Shown: positions 5,304 to 6,384 of the stretch, piece by piece
How the letters are laid out: the number at the start of each line of letters is the position of its first letter
Position numbering within the stretch: position 1 is the stretch's first letter
Source of the DNA: Rhodospirillaceae bacterium
Lineage (GTDB): Bacteria > Pseudomonadota > Alphaproteobacteria > Rhodospirillales > Magnetovibrionaceae
Reading direction: 5' to 3'
NCBI GenBank assembly: GCA_029881835.1
Contig: JAOULV010000089.1
Coordinates: forward strand, 1-6,384
DNA: 6,384 nt
Notes under the pieces: generated by a model
The model's input: the letters and a program-made list of their open reading frames with translations, nothing else
The model's database searches: none
Told to the model about the DNA's origin: nothing
Made by a program: the position numbers and the translations under genes

Positions 5304-6384
5304 TTAACAGCTGTAATACATTTTGAACTCAACCGGATGCGGGGTGTGTTCAAAGTTGTAAACTTCTTCCCATTTCAAGGTGATGTATCCGTCGATCATG
5401 TCGTCGTCAAACACGTCGCCTTTTTTCAGGAAGTCGCGGTCTTTATCAAGGTTTTCCAGCGCTTCACGCAGGCTACCGCAAACCGTTGGTACGTTTGCCA
5501 ATTCTTCGGGTGGCAAATCGTAAAGGTTTTTATCCATGGCATCGCCCGGGTGGATTTTGTTCTGGATGCCGTCAAGGCCAGCCATCATCATGGCAGCAAA
5601 TGCCAGATATGGGTTTGCACCCGGATCGGGGAAGCGAATTTCAACACGCTTGCCTTTTGGGTTGGCCGAGAACGGAATACGGCAAGATGCTGAACGGTTG
5701 CGTGCCGAATAGGCCAACAACACAGGCGCTTCAAAGCCCGGAATAAGGCGTTTGTAGCTGTTGGTCAGTGGGTTGGTGAACGCGTTCAATGCTTTGGCGT
5801 GCTTGATGATGCCGCCAATATAATAAAGCGCGGTATCAGACAGGTCGGCATAACCATTGCCGGCAAAAAGCGGCTTGCCGTCTTTCCAGATGGACTGGTG
5901 AACGTGCATGCCCGAACCGTTATCGCCGATTACAGGTTTCGGCATGAAGGTTGCGGTTTTGCCATATGTGTGGGCAATCATGTGGGTGCAGTATTTGTTT
6001 ATTTGCACGTTATCAGCTGTGCGCACCAGGGTATCAAATGTCATACCCAGTTCGTGCTGTGACGGGGCAACTTCGTGGTGATGTTTATCCATGGTAAGAC
6101 CCATTTCTTTCATCACTGTTACCATTTCGCCGCGCATGTCGTGCGCGCTGTCAACTGGCGGAACGGGGAAATAACCACCCTTTACGCCGGGGCGGTGGCC
6201 GGTGTTGCTTTCTTCCATGATTTTACCGGTAACGTACGGGCCTTCGTCTGAATCGAATTCATAGAAGCATTTATTCATTTGCACGTCATAGCGAACGTCA
6301 TCAAAAACAAAGAATTCAGGTTCCGGACCAAAGTATGCGGTATCGCCAATACCAGTTGAAGCAAGGTATGCTTCGGCTTTTTTG
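5304..6384 (-). CDS. glnA: Glutamine synthetase type I, C-terminal three quarters
   Basis: GlnA makes glutamine from glutamate, ammonia and ATP as a cytoplasmic dodecamer. The frame stays open to the window edge, so the gene is cut at its 5' end: 359 residues are visible of about 469. The apparent start at 6284 is only an internal GTG; GlnA sequence continues upstream with TGIGDTAYFGPEPEFFVFDD, which carries the metal-binding glutamates. Further on come EVAPSQHELGM, KTATFMPKPVIGDNGSGMHVHQS (ATP and metal site), RNRSASCRIP (substrate arginine loop) and EIRFPDPGANPYLA. DKNLYDLPPEE holds the tyrosine (codon 5520-5522) that equals Tyr397 of E. coli, the site adenylylated by GlnE. This marks it as the regulated GSI-beta type, controlled by PII and GlnE. 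The end, HPVEFKMYYSC, has Cys where most homologues have Val. In relatives glnB usually lies just upstream, here off the window. Confidence 0.97.
   Translation of the reverse strand, partial: KKAEAYLASTGIGDTAYFGPEPEFFVFDDVRYDVQMNKCFYEFDSDEGPYVTGKIMEESNTGHRPGVKGGYFPVPPVDSAHDMRGEMVTVMKEMGLTMDKHHHEVAPSQHELGMTFDTLVRTADNVQINKYCTHMIAHTYGKTATFMPKPVIGDNGSGMHVHQSIWKDGKPLFAGNGYADLSDTALYYIGGIIKHAKALNAFTNPLTNSYKRLIPGFEAPVLLAYSARNRSASCRIPFSANPKGKRVEIRFPDPGANPYLAFAAMMMAGLDGIQNKIHPGDAMDKNLYDLPPEELANVPTVCGSLREALENLDKDRDFLKKGDVFDDDMIDGYITLKWEEVYNFEHTPHPVEFKMYYSC

Noticed and set aside
6282..6284. GTG at 6284 as the start of glnA
   Set aside because: The reading frame continues to the edge with conserved GlnA sequence, including GPEPEFF, so this is an internal valine codon.
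1..6384. A defence, mobile or biosynthetic gene system
   Set aside because: No nuclease, helicase, reverse transcriptase, toxin, transposase, integrase or assembly-line enzyme is encoded, and the genes appear to be independent small units of core chromosomal type.

Overview
The window looks like ordinary chromosomal DNA from an alphaproteobacterium of moderate GC content. The best clues are the partial glutamine synthetase at the right end, which reads like an alphaproteobacterial GSI-beta GlnA (SQHELG, NGSGMHVHQS, SASCRIP and DKNLYDLPPEE are all present), and a GTTC-N7-GTTC direct repeat near the left end, the LexA operator form typical of alphaproteobacteria. I cannot name the genus. I see no rRNA, tRNA, CRISPR array, insertion sequence or phage gene.

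Layout. At 1-114 there is a compact divergent promoter region. It holds a LexA-type box, and two -35 elements that overlap on opposite strands: one faces an unseen gene to the left, the other faces the transporter genes on the right. At 163-2290 two inner-membrane transporters, a DMT/EamA protein and an MFS protein, sit 7 nt apart as a probable operon. Their end overlaps by 8 bp, tail to tail, with a minus-strand AsmA-like membrane-anchored protein (2283-3107). Upstream of that gene on the same strand lies a small 57-codon gene (3223-3396), easily missed because longer spurious frames cover it on the other strand. A perfect 9+3+9 palindrome lies just upstream of it. Rightward from the same intergenic region runs a two-TM membrane protein (3602-3913).

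The right part holds a stand-alone Aer-like PAS sensor protein (4170-4703) closed by a strong intrinsic terminator, then a small lipoprotein of unknown function (about 4823-5233). The lipoprotein gene converges on glnA (5304 to beyond 6384, minus strand). The two share a symmetric terminator that should work in both directions.

The genes do not form one obvious pathway. They look like small independent transcription units: transport, envelope, redox or energy sensing, and nitrogen assimilation. I found no convincing new multi-gene system. The items most worth a second look are the LexA box with its divergent promoters, the hidden small gene with its palindrome, and the PAS protein, which aligns without gaps to the E. 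coli Aer PAS domain but lacks one flavin-contact tryptophan.
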